Origin: Platanthera guangdongensis
Lineage: Eukaryota > Streptophyta > Magnoliopsida > Asparagales > Orchidaceae
Direction: 5' to 3'
Length of the DNA: 64,000 bases
NCBI GenBank assembly: GCA_039583875.1
Contig: CM077163.1
Coordinates: 231,810,646 to 231,874,645, forward strand
Position 1 is the stretch's first letter. Every line of letters begins with the position of its first letter. Made by a program: the position numbers and the translations under genes. Positions 22,381-33,026 of the stretch are shown here, one piece after another. The notes beneath the pieces are model-generated. The model saw only the letters and a program-made list of their open reading frames with translations. It was not told the DNA's origin and did no database searches.

Positions 22381-25371
22381 AGCAGTCACTGCAGTTCGTC
22401 CTCTGAGTGGTGGCTAGATAGCGGTGCTACCTGTCATTTGATGAATGACAGAGGATTACTTCTTGAGGTCAAGACGGTCCAGGAGAAGGTGGAGAACTGC
22501 AATGGAGGAGAGACTGAGGTGACCCGTGCTGGGACAGCCGAGCTGGTCCTCTCATCAGGTAAAACTCTTTTTCTGAATAATGTCAAAGTAGTGCCTTATT
22601 TGACTAAAAATCTGATTTCTATGAGTCTGTTAGATAAGAATGGGATGTCCTTCACAACTCAAAACGGTAGAATGACCTTAACAGTAAATTCACATTATTT
22701 CGGGTGTGCATACCTGATCAACAGAATGTATATACTTAGCTTAAACAACGATAGCATTAACCAAATAAGTTCGAACCTTATTGATCCTAAGTTGTTACAT
22801 AACAGACTTGGACACGTGAACTATAAGAAAATGTTAGATCTAGCGAAGCGTCATAACATTCCCTTAGATCTGTCGATTCGATTTGACATGTGCGAGATGT
22901 GTGCTCAAACCAAAATCACTAGAAAGCCATTCAAATCGTTTTCTAGGAGCATGAAACTTCTTGAATTGATACATTCAGACCTCTGTGATTTTCGTAGTTA
23001 CGACACTAGAGGAGGAAGGAAGTATCTGATTACATTCATAGACGATTTTTCAAGATATTGTCATGTGTATCTGTTAAAATCGAAAGACAAAGATTTTGAG
23101 ACATTTAAGACCTTTAAGTCTCATGTAGAAAATCAGTTGAACCTGAAAATTAAGAGATTTAGAAGTGATCGAGGAGGAGAATATACTGTTACTGGGTTCA
23201 AGAAATTTTGTGCCTCTGAGGGAATAATTCTTGAAACCACAGCTCCTTACTCACCCCAGTCTAATGATGTTGCTAAGCGTAAGAATAGAACTTTAATAGA
23301 AATGTTGAACTCTATGCTCCTAAAAGCCGACATGCTTAATTCTTTTTGGAGAGAAGCAGTTCGTGCAACAAATCACATTCTGAATAGAGTGCCTCATTCT
23401 CAGCTCATTGCTACCCCGTATGAGCTGTGGCATGATCATCCTTGTAGATACGATACTCTAAAGACTTGGGGCTGTATTGCTTATGTGCGAACACAAGACC
23501 TTAAGAGGCCTAAGGTGGGACCTAGGACGACAACATGTGTCTATTTAGGTAGTGCAGAAGATAGTGCAGCCGACAGATTTCTCAATCTATCCACGAATAT
23601 CGTGATAGAGTCTAGAGAAGCCATATTCTTTAAATATAAGTTTGTCAAGGATCATAGTTTGTCTGTCTCTGAGTCTAATGATATGATTTCAAAATCTATC
23701 ATAGAACCTGTAGCTGGCCCTTCTGGCATTGCTCCCCAACCTCTAGAGGTGGAAACTGTTCCACTTAAAGCATATATAAGAGAGAGAATCCCTAAGAACT
23801 TTGGTGAGAATTTCATCACCTACCATTTAGAGGATGATCCATTCTCCTATCAGGAGGCAATGAGATCTAGAGATTCGTTGATGTGAGTAGAAGCCATTGA
23901 TGATGAGATGGACTCGTTGTTACATAACAATACTTGGCATCTAGTCGACTTGTCGAAAGGCGCTAAAGTCCTAGGATGCAAGTGGGTATTGAAGAAGAAA
24001 CTACATAATGATGGGTCCATAGTCAGGTATAAAGTGCGTCTCGTAGCTAAAGGTTATAAACAACAGGGGGGAATAGACTACTTTGATGTTTATTCACCTG
24101 CGTCACCTGTCGACTATCATGATTCTTTTGGCCTTAGCATCTATCGAGAACTTTATAGTTCATTAGATGGATGTGAAAACAGCCTTCTTAAATGGAGAGC
24201 TTGATGAAGAGATCTACATGGCACAACCTGAAAGTTATGTGCAGAAAGATCTAAAAGATAAAGTGTGCAAACTGGATAAATCAATCTATGAGCTTAAACA
24301 AGCACCTAAGATGTGGCACATGAAGTTTAACCAGGTGGTAAAGAGCCTTAGATTTCAGTCTAGTCTCTCAGACAAATGTCTTTATCACCGCTCATTATCG
24401 AATCAGACAGTCATTATATGCTTATATGTGGATGACATGTTGATTTTGGGGTCTAATCTTGCTGCAGTTAGAGATGTTAAATCCACTCTGGCAGAAGTTT
24501 TTGACATGAAGGACCTTGGTCCTGTGGATACCCTATTAGGTATGAAGGTTAGAGTTGACAAGGGTTGAGTTACTCTTAGTCAGACTCATTATATTGAGCA
24601 ACTTCTTTCTACCTAGGGATATGATAACTATAGGCCGATTGAGATGCCATTTGATCATAATGTTAAGTTGAGTCCTAACGTAGAGACCAGCATTGATCAA
24701 GTTAAATATTCCAAAATAATTAGTAGTCTCATATATGCCACAAGTTGTACTAGACCAGACATTGTTTTTCGGTTAGCATGCTGAGTCGTTTTACCAGTAA
24801 TCCAGGCAAAGTGTATTGGGAAGCCCTAGATAGGCTGTTGAGGTACCTAAAAGGTACTAAAGATCATGCTCTATGCTACACTGGTTACCCACCTTCTATG
24901 GAGGTACATTCTGATGCATCATGGTGTTCAGAAGTCAGGAACAACAAGTCCACCAGTGGATACATATTCACTTTGGGTGGAGCTGCTATCACTTGGAAAT
25001 CCAAAAGACAGACCTGTATAACATTGTTGTCTATTGAAGTCGAGTTGTTTGTCATAGCCTTAGCCGGTGAAGAGACAGATTGGATCAGAAACTTGATTTT
25101 AGACATTCTCTTATCTAAGTTACAAGTCAACTCGTTGAGCTTGTATTGTGATAATCAAGCAGCAGTTCAAGTCGTTAAGAATAACCTCTATAATACTAAG
25201 AGAAGACATGTACGACTGAGACATGCCTTATTGAATTATCTGAAAGAACAAAGAATTATCACTTTGATCGATGTACATTCAAATGATAACCTTACCGATC
25301 CATTGACGAAAGGAATGCCAAAAGACCGTCTAATCAAAACTGTGGGGGAAATGAGACTAAAGACGATTTAG
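22381..25371 (+). pseudogene. Copia element 2 Pol (protease, integrase, RT, RNase H), inactive
   Basis: Protease WWLDSGATCHLM; pre-integrase with LLHNRLGHVNYKKM and CEMCAQTK; integrase Asp residues HSDLCD and RSDRGGEY. The usual VAERKN is VAKRKN: the catalytic Glu codon is AAG at 23,275-23,277. A TGA at 23,884-23,886 precedes the RT; a frameshift occurs near 24,110-24,170. RT retains YVDDM at 24,425-24,436. A TGA at 24,566-24,568, further stops near 24,616 and 24,780, then RNase H (VHSDASWCSE) to 25,371. Several stops and the Glu change fit single transitions. Confidence 0.85.
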
Positions 25372-25499
25372 TTCGACCTTAGTTCAGTAATAGGCGATTC
25401 AGTTCATCCTTTGTCCGGAAGTTTTGATTATTCTGATTTCCTTTGTCAAAGAAAGCATGTTGTGTTCCGTTGATGCTCTTGGTTGCTGAGCTCGGATCT

Positions 25500-25660
25500 G
25501 GTAAGTTGTTTCATTCCAAACTTGATGTTAATAACTTCAGCTGGATTCGACTTTTGCCTTGGAGGAGAGTGTTATTCCAAACTTGATAACACAATCTGAC
25601 TTGGTCTTGTCTCTTCTTCTGGAGATTGGTTACATTCCAAACTTGATGAGTTCCAATTAA
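25500..25660 (+). repeat. Degenerate triplicated motif downstream of copia 2 pol
   Basis: CATTCCAAACTTGATG-like words occur three times (near 25,513, 25,572, 25,631) at about 58-59 bp spacing. Non-coding, perhaps a remnant minisatellite in the 3' untranslated region. Confidence 0.5.
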
Positions 25661-25908
25661 CTTTAGAAGTGCAGTAACCGTGACACTCCATATAGGATCA
25701 CAGATATAGCTGCGGTGTCCAGAAGTCTGAAATCGTTTTAGTTAAAACAGATATCAGGTTCTGAGGTAAAACTATAATACTCTGTGAACGTGTCCTCCCA
25801 GCCAAATTAAAAAAGATTAATACTAAGTTCTTTTTGTAGAACTAGATATTTACAAATTTGCAAAGGATAAAATTCATTCTGAAATGAAATTCTCTGTTGA
25901 AATTGCAG

Positions 25909-25982
25909 GGGTTGCTGGGATAGGAGGAGCACTGGTTGACTGGGATCCAGATCAGGATGATCTTTTGGATGATGAGTTTTAA
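25909..25982 (+). other. Exon-like fragment next to the truncated 3' LTR of copia 2
   Basis: An AT-rich, intron-like stretch ends in TGAAATTGCAG at 25,908, a good splice acceptor. It is followed by an open segment encoding VAGIGGALVDWDPDQ then DDLLDDEF and a TAA at 25,980-25,982. This acidic C-terminus does not look like copia protein and sits where the 3' LTR start should be. It could be the last exon of a captured host gene; I do not recognise the gene. Confidence 0.35.
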
Positions 25983-25996
25983 AGTATTGTTTTAGC

Positions 25997-26069
25997 TCTA
26001 CTATAAATATCCTATTCCATACTTAGATAGGATATCGTAGAATACTTTGAGCGCCCTCTAACCCTAACA
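25997..26069 (+). repeat. 3' LTR remnant of copia element 2
   Basis: About 73 bp matching the end of the 5' LTR (CTATAAATAT ... CCTAACA); the first ~95 bp of the LTR are missing. Confidence 0.8.
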
Positions 26070-26215
26070 TTTTTGTCCCCTGCATAACCACAATTCGCTA
26101 CTCAGTGTTGCTGAAATTATGGAGCAGTTTGCCAATAGAACAATGTTCCTCGTTGTGGACGACGTAGACATATTCATGTCAATCAGTCTCAAGCTTCTCG
26201 CCATGGAACAGCTTC

Positions 26216-26960
26216 TCACCTCGCTCTCAAAACGGTGAAACAAAGTCGTCCTCTTATAATAAAGTTTTTGTAGTCATATATATCAGAATGTATTAACTCA
26301 AGCAATTGTGTGCTTCTAGAAACCTGACTAAAAGGTGTTTTAGTTATCTTAGTATGAACATAAATTTCACATTTATCAAACTTGATTGTTGTGTCTAAGG
26401 AAATATTGTAAGTTTTAGCTAGCACCGGTAGTCTTCTATAATTCACGTGTCATAGTCTTACATGTAAATTCTTAAGATCTATTATGCTTGAACTAACTTG
26501 ATTTCTACTTCATTTACTAGACTCAACCTATACATCTCATTTACGACATAAACACAACCAAAATAATGTGAGTTACTCTACCATCACTAATGTTAAACGA
26601 CATGCCAACATTGCATAACATGCTAATTGAAACTAAATTAGCAGCTAATGTAAGTAAATCTACAGTCCTAGTCTGGAGTACCTGAGCAGTGTCTCCGTTC
26701 GCAATAGTTACAGTCTTGTCTACTGCAGTAACATCCTTTATAAGCATATGATTGTTGTAGACGTGACATGTAGCATATGAATCTAGCAACCACTCAGTAC
26801 TGACCTTTTCTTTTCCAACTATGACAACAAAGTTGGCAAACGAAGTCTGATAAAACATATTTGCTTTGTTATCAGTATTTTGTGTGTTGGATTCACCTCT
26901 TTTAGGTTGCTTGCACTCGGAAGCACATCAACCTCACTTATTGCAGTTGTAGCACTTGCC
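26216..26960 (-). pseudogene. Decayed copia gag-protease-pre-integrase fragment, copy 2
   Basis: Counterpart of 1,628-2,440. Protease start WLLDSYATCHVYNN (26,770-26,810), pre-integrase with FELIHSD-like LLELIHSDIYD (26,310-26,330), and the knuckle region with the same TGA as copy 1 plus an additional stop. Confidence 0.7.
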
Positions 26961-27188
26961 TTTGAATTTTTGATTTTTTTTTGTTAGTGTCAGCAACTAC
27001 GGATGCACTGATGGACAGTTTAGTCTTCTAAATCTTAGACTTTTGTATAGGATGCGTAATCATATTAACAACATAGTTCTGCTTGCTTACCATCTCTAAG
27101 GCATGTCTAGTTCGGTTCTCGTCCTCAATACAAATAAATCACTCGCGAACTTTAAGACTGATCAGTGTCTTCTTCTGATACATCTCTG

Positions 27189-27884
27189 TTTTGATTTAAA
27201 ATAGAAAACTAAAACAAAATCGCATGATTCGTGCAGAGACAACAAATCTTTGGATCAAATCCAGTAAATTTGTTTTGCTCCTCCTTTCCAGCTAACACAC
27301 ATTGATAAGAAAACCTCCAAGACCGCAACCTTCCTCAGATCTAAATCAAAGGGAGAAATATTCAATCAACAAACATAGATCTTTGTTCTTCCATAAATGC
27401 ATAGATCGATCAGAGCACAGTTTGACTCATACGAATCAAGGAACAATAGAGATGATAGATCTGTAGTGCAAACGATTTATCCATGGGCGGGGCACAGTCG
27501 TATCGCCCCCCAAATCGTGAAACAATAGGAAACACAATCTCTTTGATCTCGACGGTAAAAGTCAATCCCACAAGAGTGGATCCAATCGACATGGTTCCTT
27601 CTCGATCAGCAATAGGGATTTTACCTCTACAGGCAAGTGACGACAAGGAACGACATAGATCTACAACAAACGATCAACTATCTCCTTAGATCGAGCACCA
27701 TACATACCTTCTACCTATTTTGGTCATCCGCTACCCTTAAACAACGACAAGAGGAAGAGCCGTCCCAACGACGGGAAACTCGCGATAGGGATGGAGAATA
27801 ATTCCGCTCCTTTTTCTCGATTCAGCTGTTTGGATACGGAGCGGCTATAACACCTTCATCCGTCACATAAAATATAATTGAGGG
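27189..27884. other. Unclassified stretch between old repeat and copia C
   Basis: No gene recognised on either strand. Sequence is AT-rich to 27,480, then more balanced (GATCGAGC, CGATCAGCAATAGGG). It resembles a retroelement leader but has no paired repeat in the window. Confidence 0.4.
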
Positions 27885-28676
27885 TTGTTTCTTCCTGCGG
27901 CTTGTTTCTTCTCGCGCGGGTTATTTTCTCTACTCGCGCAGTCTCTTCCTCTTATCGTTGTGGCTTTTTTACCCCTGCGGGCTCCACATCCTGGTCGTGG
28001 CTCGTTTTCTAGCGGCTGGTATGCCGTCAAATTGATTGTGTGGTTTCTTTGTTGCTTGGCCGCTTTGTCTCTTTTCTTGCGCGCTCCTTTTGAATCTTTT
28101 GCCGACTTGTTTCTAACCGTGTAATTAGTCTGTCCTTTTCCGGTTTCTCCTCAAACCGTACAGTTTGCAGGTGTTTTCTATGGCCACCCCATCTTCCTCT
28201 TCTTCTCCCGCTACTTCTGCTGCTGCTCAGTTGGCCACTACCAGAAGGTGGTTCATTGATTCTTGTGCCACTAATCATATGACGGGGAATTCTCTTTTTT
28301 TCTCTTATCTTGATAAGAGTTGTTGTTTGCCTCCGATTCTTATTGTGGATGGTTCCCCGTCTCTGGTTAGTGGGTCTGGCACGATGCATGTTACTCCCTC
28401 TCTTAAGCTTCAGGACACTCTTTACCACTAATGTTCTATCTTGATACCGCTTTGGCTCTTTCATCTTCCTATTTACTTCAGTGACATCTTTGTCTTGGGC
28501 ATCCTCCTCCCCGGATTCTTTATCAGCTTCTACCTGATTTACCTCGCGAGGATTCCTCCCTTAATTGTGAGGCGTATCAGTTGGGTAAACATCAACACTC
28601 TACTTTTCCCGCTAAACATGGACGCGGTTCTTCTCGTCCTTTTGATCTTATTCATTCGGATGTTTGGTGTCCTGCT
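27885..28676 (+). pseudogene. Copia C: leader, protease and pre-integrase (5' portion)
   Basis: The leader has TTGTTTCTTCTCGCGCGGG-type repeats like those in copia D's leader. An ATG at 28,180 starts a protein reading ATTRRW then FIDSCATNHMTGN (aspartic protease; Asp-Ser-Cys replaces Asp-Thr/Ser-Gly). It stops at 28,429. In another frame the pre-integrase continues (LGHPPPRILYQLLPDLP, NCEAYQLGKH, PFDLIHSDVW) up to 28,676, where gypsy B interrupts it. No Gag domain or zinc knuckle precedes the protease, as in copia D. The 5' LTR is not in the window. Confidence 0.8.
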
Positions 28677-29722
28677 TGTTGGAACCGAGATTTGGTTCCA
28701 CCTTGAGTTCGGACCTAGGGTGCAGCTCACACCTACTTTTGTCAAGCCATCCCTTGGTGAGAGACCTGAATTTGGAAAATGACCCTTGGCTCTATCGTGG
28801 AGGTCCCACCTCATACTCAGAAGACTTTTGAGATCTCCCCCTCCCTAGACAATGCTGAGTTAGGTGTCTTACAGGATGAAGGAAGAAGATGAAGATTGGT
28901 GAAAACTCATGCCACTCCAAGGCACCCCAAGGGACAATTTATAGATTTTTGGGGATGACTTGCTAATAGCACAATCCCGCTGCTCTAAATTACTAAAATA
29001 CCCTGGGGCTGGTTTGCCAACAGCCAAACTCTGCTGTTCTGAACAGCTATCCGCAGCCCACCAGGGGCAAAATAGCAGACCCTCAAGCCCGGCGAGACCC
29101 TCAAGTCGGGCGAGTACTCCAGCCGAGCAAGAACTCGAGCCGGGTGAGTACAGCAGCCGGGCAAGTACTCCAGCCGGGCAAGTACTCCAGCTGGGAGAGA
29201 ACTCCAGTCGGGCGAGTACTGCAGCCGGGCGAGTACTCTAGCCGGGCGAATACTGCACCCGGGCGAGAACTCCAGCCGGGCGAGTACTCCAGTCGAGCGA
29301 GTACTCCAGCCGGGCGAGAACTCTAGCAGGTCGAGTACTCCAGTCGGGAAAGAACTCCAGCCGGTCGAGTACTCCAGCCGGGAGAGTATCAGGGCGAGTA
29401 CTCCAGCCGGGCGAGCTGGGCGGGTGTCGACCTCCCGCCGCACATGCCCCCTGAAATGGGGCCGGGGCGAGTGTCGGACTCCCGCCGCACCCGACCCCTA
29501 GGATAGGGGCTGGGGCGAGTGCCGGCCTCCCGCCGGACTCGCCCTCTGAAAAGTACACCAAGCACTAGTAATCTAGGCCAATCTTTCTCCTCCCTACTAG
29601 TATATTATATAGATCAACCATCAATTTGACTCCAAGAGTGCAAAACCCCCTAAAAGCTTAAAAAAGTGTAGCAAGACTTACTCCTTCCTGGGGACCCCAC
29701 TCCACGAATACGGGGTTGTACA
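28677..29722 (-). repeat. 3' LTR of gypsy B
   Basis: 1,046 bp, TGTTGGAACC to GGGGTTGTACA. A polypurine-like GAGCGGGGATTA on the minus strand borders it at 29,723-29,734, near-identical to the one in gypsy A. It contains a 17-bp tandem array. Confidence 0.88.
29090..29420. repeat. 17-bp tandem array inside gypsy B 3' LTR
   Basis: About 19 copies of CCGGGCGAGTACTCCAG, with variants such as CGAGAACTCCAG. Since three units make 51 bp, all frames read as 17-residue periodic peptides (GVLARLEYSPGWS...), giving long but meaningless open frames. Confidence 0.9.
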
Positions 29723-29854
29723 TAATCCCCGCTCTTTTCGAGCGAGTTCCACGCCCGGAAAGAAACATCTAACCCAACGTATTCGCTGAGTGTAGTACTC
29801 TTGATACCAAAAATACTTGGCCTCTCCGAGGGGTCAACCTGCCACGCTAGCTAA

Positions 29855-30505
29855 CGGGAGCCTGGGTGGCGGGATCCCCTCCGGGTTGAGACTTTCTCTC
29901 TGCCGAGGGACATTCGAACCATCCAGCTAGTGAGAGCCCGGGTGAGGAGATTCTCTCGGGGATGGAACTTTCTCTTCACCGAGGCACATTCGACTCATCC
30001 AGCTAGTGAGAGCATGAGTGAGGAGATCCTTTCGGGGTTGGAACCTTCTCTCCATCGAGGCACATTCGACCCATTCAGCTAATGAGAGCCTGTGTGAGGA
30101 GATCCTCTCGGGGTTGGTACATTCTCTCCACCGAGGTACATTCGACTCATCCAGCTAGTGAGAGCCTTGGTGAGGAGATCGTCTTGGGGTTGGTACCTTC
30201 TCTCAAACGAGACACATTCGACCCATCTAGCTAGTGAGAGCCTGGGTGAGGAGATCCTCTCGGGGGTTGGTTCCTTCTCTCCATTGAGGCACATTCGACC
30301 CATACAGCTAGTGAGAGCCCGGGTGAGGAGATCCTCTCGGGGGGTTGGCATCTTCTCTCCACCGAGGCACATTCGACCCATCCAGCTAGTCAGAGCCTGG
30401 GTGAGGAGATCCTCTCGGGTTTGGCACCTTCTCTCCACTGAGACACATTCGACTGATCCAGCTAATGAGAGACTGGGTGAGGAGATCCTCTCGGGGTTGA
30501 CACCT
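29855..30505. repeat. 76-bp tandem array of gypsy B, first block
   Basis: Roughly 8 to 9 units with CCAGCTAGTGAGAGCC and GAGGAGATCCTCTCGGGG; phase marks at 29,925, 30,002, 30,078 and 30,153 give a period near 76 bp. On the minus strand (element sense) it reads CCCCGAGAGGATCTCC...CTCTCACTAGCTGG, matching the 145-bp array of gypsy A in the same relative place. Confidence 0.88.
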
Positions 30506-31771
30506 TGATACGCCTGAAATGATCTACGTATTTGAATGCAAGTGCATGTGTCATGTCAAGTAATAAAAAGTGAGTAAGAATCGTTCCCACAGAGAGGTGG
30601 TGAATTCAACGCTTGCAAATGCCAATTAGCTCTTTTCCTTAAATCCAAGTAAGACGAAATTGATGATTTTTTCTCTGGAATACAAAAATTGAAAATAAAG
30701 ACTTCTAATTAAAATTACTATGGATCTTTAGAGAACTACTTTTCTTATCAAATAAGAGATATAATCTTGTATCATGAATTCCTAGGTTTAGTGCGATGAA
30801 TAAGTGAATGTGTCGTTGTGAAAATGTGTGGTAAAAGTACCTTGCAACGATTTTAAAATAGAGAATCGTATCTCTCAATATCGGCAAACTCTAGTCCTAT
30901 ATTTCCCCTCGGGTGAAATAATAACCGCTTATAGAGCAAAAACCAAAGTTGCTAACACCAAGAGGAAATCTCTTCCTCTCTTCAAATGTAATATCAGATT
31001 TATGATATACTACCGCAACTCCTCTCTCGATTTATGAAGTGTAGCATAAAGATGAAATCTTGGCCAGAAATTTTAGAATAAAGATCATAAACTTGATAAA
31101 GAACAATCACAACATGAAAAACTAGAAAATATTCATCACACACAACCGAGTACTCTCATAATATAAGATTAAGGCAATTTAGTTCATGGCGATGGAGGAA
31201 ACACACAAAACGTTAAGATAGATCTTACAAAATATGATAGTTTACACTTAATCACTGTTGGACTCTCCTCCCGAAGTCGCTTCTTCGATCCGCATGAAGA
31301 TCGCCTTCTTCTTCGTCCTCTAGCTGTCGCTCTCCAAAGGAGGTTTTTCTTCAAACTCTAGATGGTGCCCTCTCCAAATCCGAAAATAATCTCTGATTAA
31401 TTGCTGATTTCGCAGGGATTTTGTCCTTTTAAAACGTTAGCCACCCTTTGGAAGGAAGCGACCTTCCATATTTGAAATGGACGCCATTTTTGAATTTCAG
31501 ATTTTGAAATCCGTCCAGACCAGTTTGCAACCTGTTTTTCTGAGGTTGTGGTTTTTTTTTTGGTTCATGATATTTTGGCAGATTTTCTTCTCAAAATGGA
31601 TTTCTTCGGCATTTCTTGCAATAACACATGGGAAAAAAGACTCAATTAGTCATAAATAAAATAATTATGATTTATTGGCATTTATACTTCAATTAAACTC
31701 AATTTCTCCATTTTAAGACGAGTAAGCAGATCAATAAATGGGCTTGATAACTTCTTTTTAGGAAGTTATCA
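30506..31771. mobile_element. Solo LTR, Athila-like by resemblance
   Basis: Non-repeat sequence of 1,266 bp splits the 76-bp array. It begins TGATACGCCTGAA and ends GGAAGTTATCA, with flanks CACCT and AACCT (4 of 5 matching). The early block AGTAATAAAAAGTGAGTAAG followed by GTTCCCACAGAGAGG is typical of Athila-type LTRs. There is no internal region or second LTR, so this is a solo LTR left by LTR-LTR recombination. Lineage name is inference. Confidence 0.65.
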
Positions 31772-32832
31772 AACCTTCTCTCCACCGAGGCACATTCGAC
31801 CCATCCCGCTAGTGAGAGCTTGGGTGAGGAGATCCTCTCAGGGTTGGTACCTTCTCTCCACCGAGACATATTCGACCCATCCAGCTAGTGAGAGCCTGAG
31901 TGAGGAGATTCTCTCGGGTTTGAAACCTTCTCTCCACAGAGACACATTTGACACATCTAGCTAGTGAGACTGGGTGAGGAGATCCTCTCAGGGTTGATAC
32001 CTTCTCTCCACCAAGGCACATTCGACCCATCCAGCTTGTGAGACCCTGGGTGAGGAGATCCTCTCGGGGTTGGTACCTTCTCTCCACTGAGGCACATTCG
32101 ACCCATACAGCTAGTGAGAGCCTGGGTGAGGAGATCCTCTCGGGGGTTGGCACCTTCTCTCCACCGAGGCACATTCTACCCATCCAGCTAGTGAGAGCCT
32201 GGGTGAGGATATCCTCTCGGGGTTGGCACCTTCTCTCCACCAAGGCATATTCGACTCATCCAGCTAGTGAGAGCCTATGTGAGGAGATCCTCTCGGGGTT
32301 AGCACCTTCTCTCCACTGAGGCACATTCGACCTATCCAGCCAGTGAGAGCCTGGGTGAGAAGATCCTCTTGGGGTTGGTACCTTCTATCCACCGAGGCAC
32401 ATTCGACTCATCCAGTTAGTGAGAGCCTGGGTGAGGAGATCCTCTCGGGGTTGGAACATTCTTTCCATAGAGGTACATTCGACTCATCCAGCTAGTGAGA
32501 GCCTGGGTGAGGAGATCCTCTCAGGGGTTGGTTCCTTCTCTCCATTGAGGCACATTCGAACAATCCAGCTAGTGAGAGCCTGAGTGAGGAGATCCTCTCC
32601 GGGTTTACACCTTCTCTCCACTGAGGTACATTCGACCCATCCAGCTAGTGAGAGCCTGGGTGAGGAGATCCTCTCGAGGCTGGTACCTTCTCTCCAACGA
32701 GACACATTCGACCCATACAGCTAGTGAGAGCCTGAGTGAGGAGATCCTCTCGGGGGTTGGTTTCTTCTCTCCACCGAGGCACATTTAACTTATCCAGCTA
32801 GTGAGAGTCTGTGTTAGGAGATCCTCTCGGTG
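31772..32832. repeat. 76-bp tandem array of gypsy B, second block
   Basis: Continuation of the array after the solo LTR, about 14 units, with variation concentrated in the TTGGYACCTTCTCTCCA segment. It ends with CTCTCGGTGTGAGATTAG. Confidence 0.88.
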
Positions 32833-33026
32833 TGAGATTAGACATGTCATTCAAACTATACTAAATCTAACATCCTCAAACAGAGAAAAAATTTTAGGTA
32901 CATGACCTCCTGACTCAGCTGATCAGGGGTAGAGCTCATTACAAAAACATAAAGGGAAAAAGACTTTACTAAAGTAAGGTCTCTTCAGGCTGTTTGGGCA
33001 TGATGGTCGTCATTCGTCTCCTTCTC

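Larger units (their letters stand above)
20312..26069 (+). mobile_element. Copia element 2, decayed, short LTRs
   Basis: TSD TTTTT at 20,307-20,311 and 26,070-26,074, confirmed by the empty site in copy 1 near 1,509. The 5' LTR is 169 bp; the 3' LTR survives only as its last ~73 bp, its start replaced by unrelated sequence. A leader of about 1 kb (20,481-21,516) precedes gag and has no recognised function. The coding region carries stops and frameshifts throughout. Confidence 0.88.
11979..27188. repeat. Composite old repeat, copy 2, split by two copia insertions
   Basis: Pieces 11,979-12,033, 18,891-20,311 and 26,070-27,188 align in order with 1-2,665. The uninterrupted copy 1 acts as an empty-site reference: its text runs through both insertion points, and removing each insertion plus one TSD restores it. 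This proves both insertions are younger than the duplication. Confidence 0.85.

Noticed and set aside
29855..32832. CRISPR-like appearance of regularly spaced repeats
   Set aside because: Units are contiguous ~76-bp tandem repeats without unique spacers, in a plant retrotransposon.
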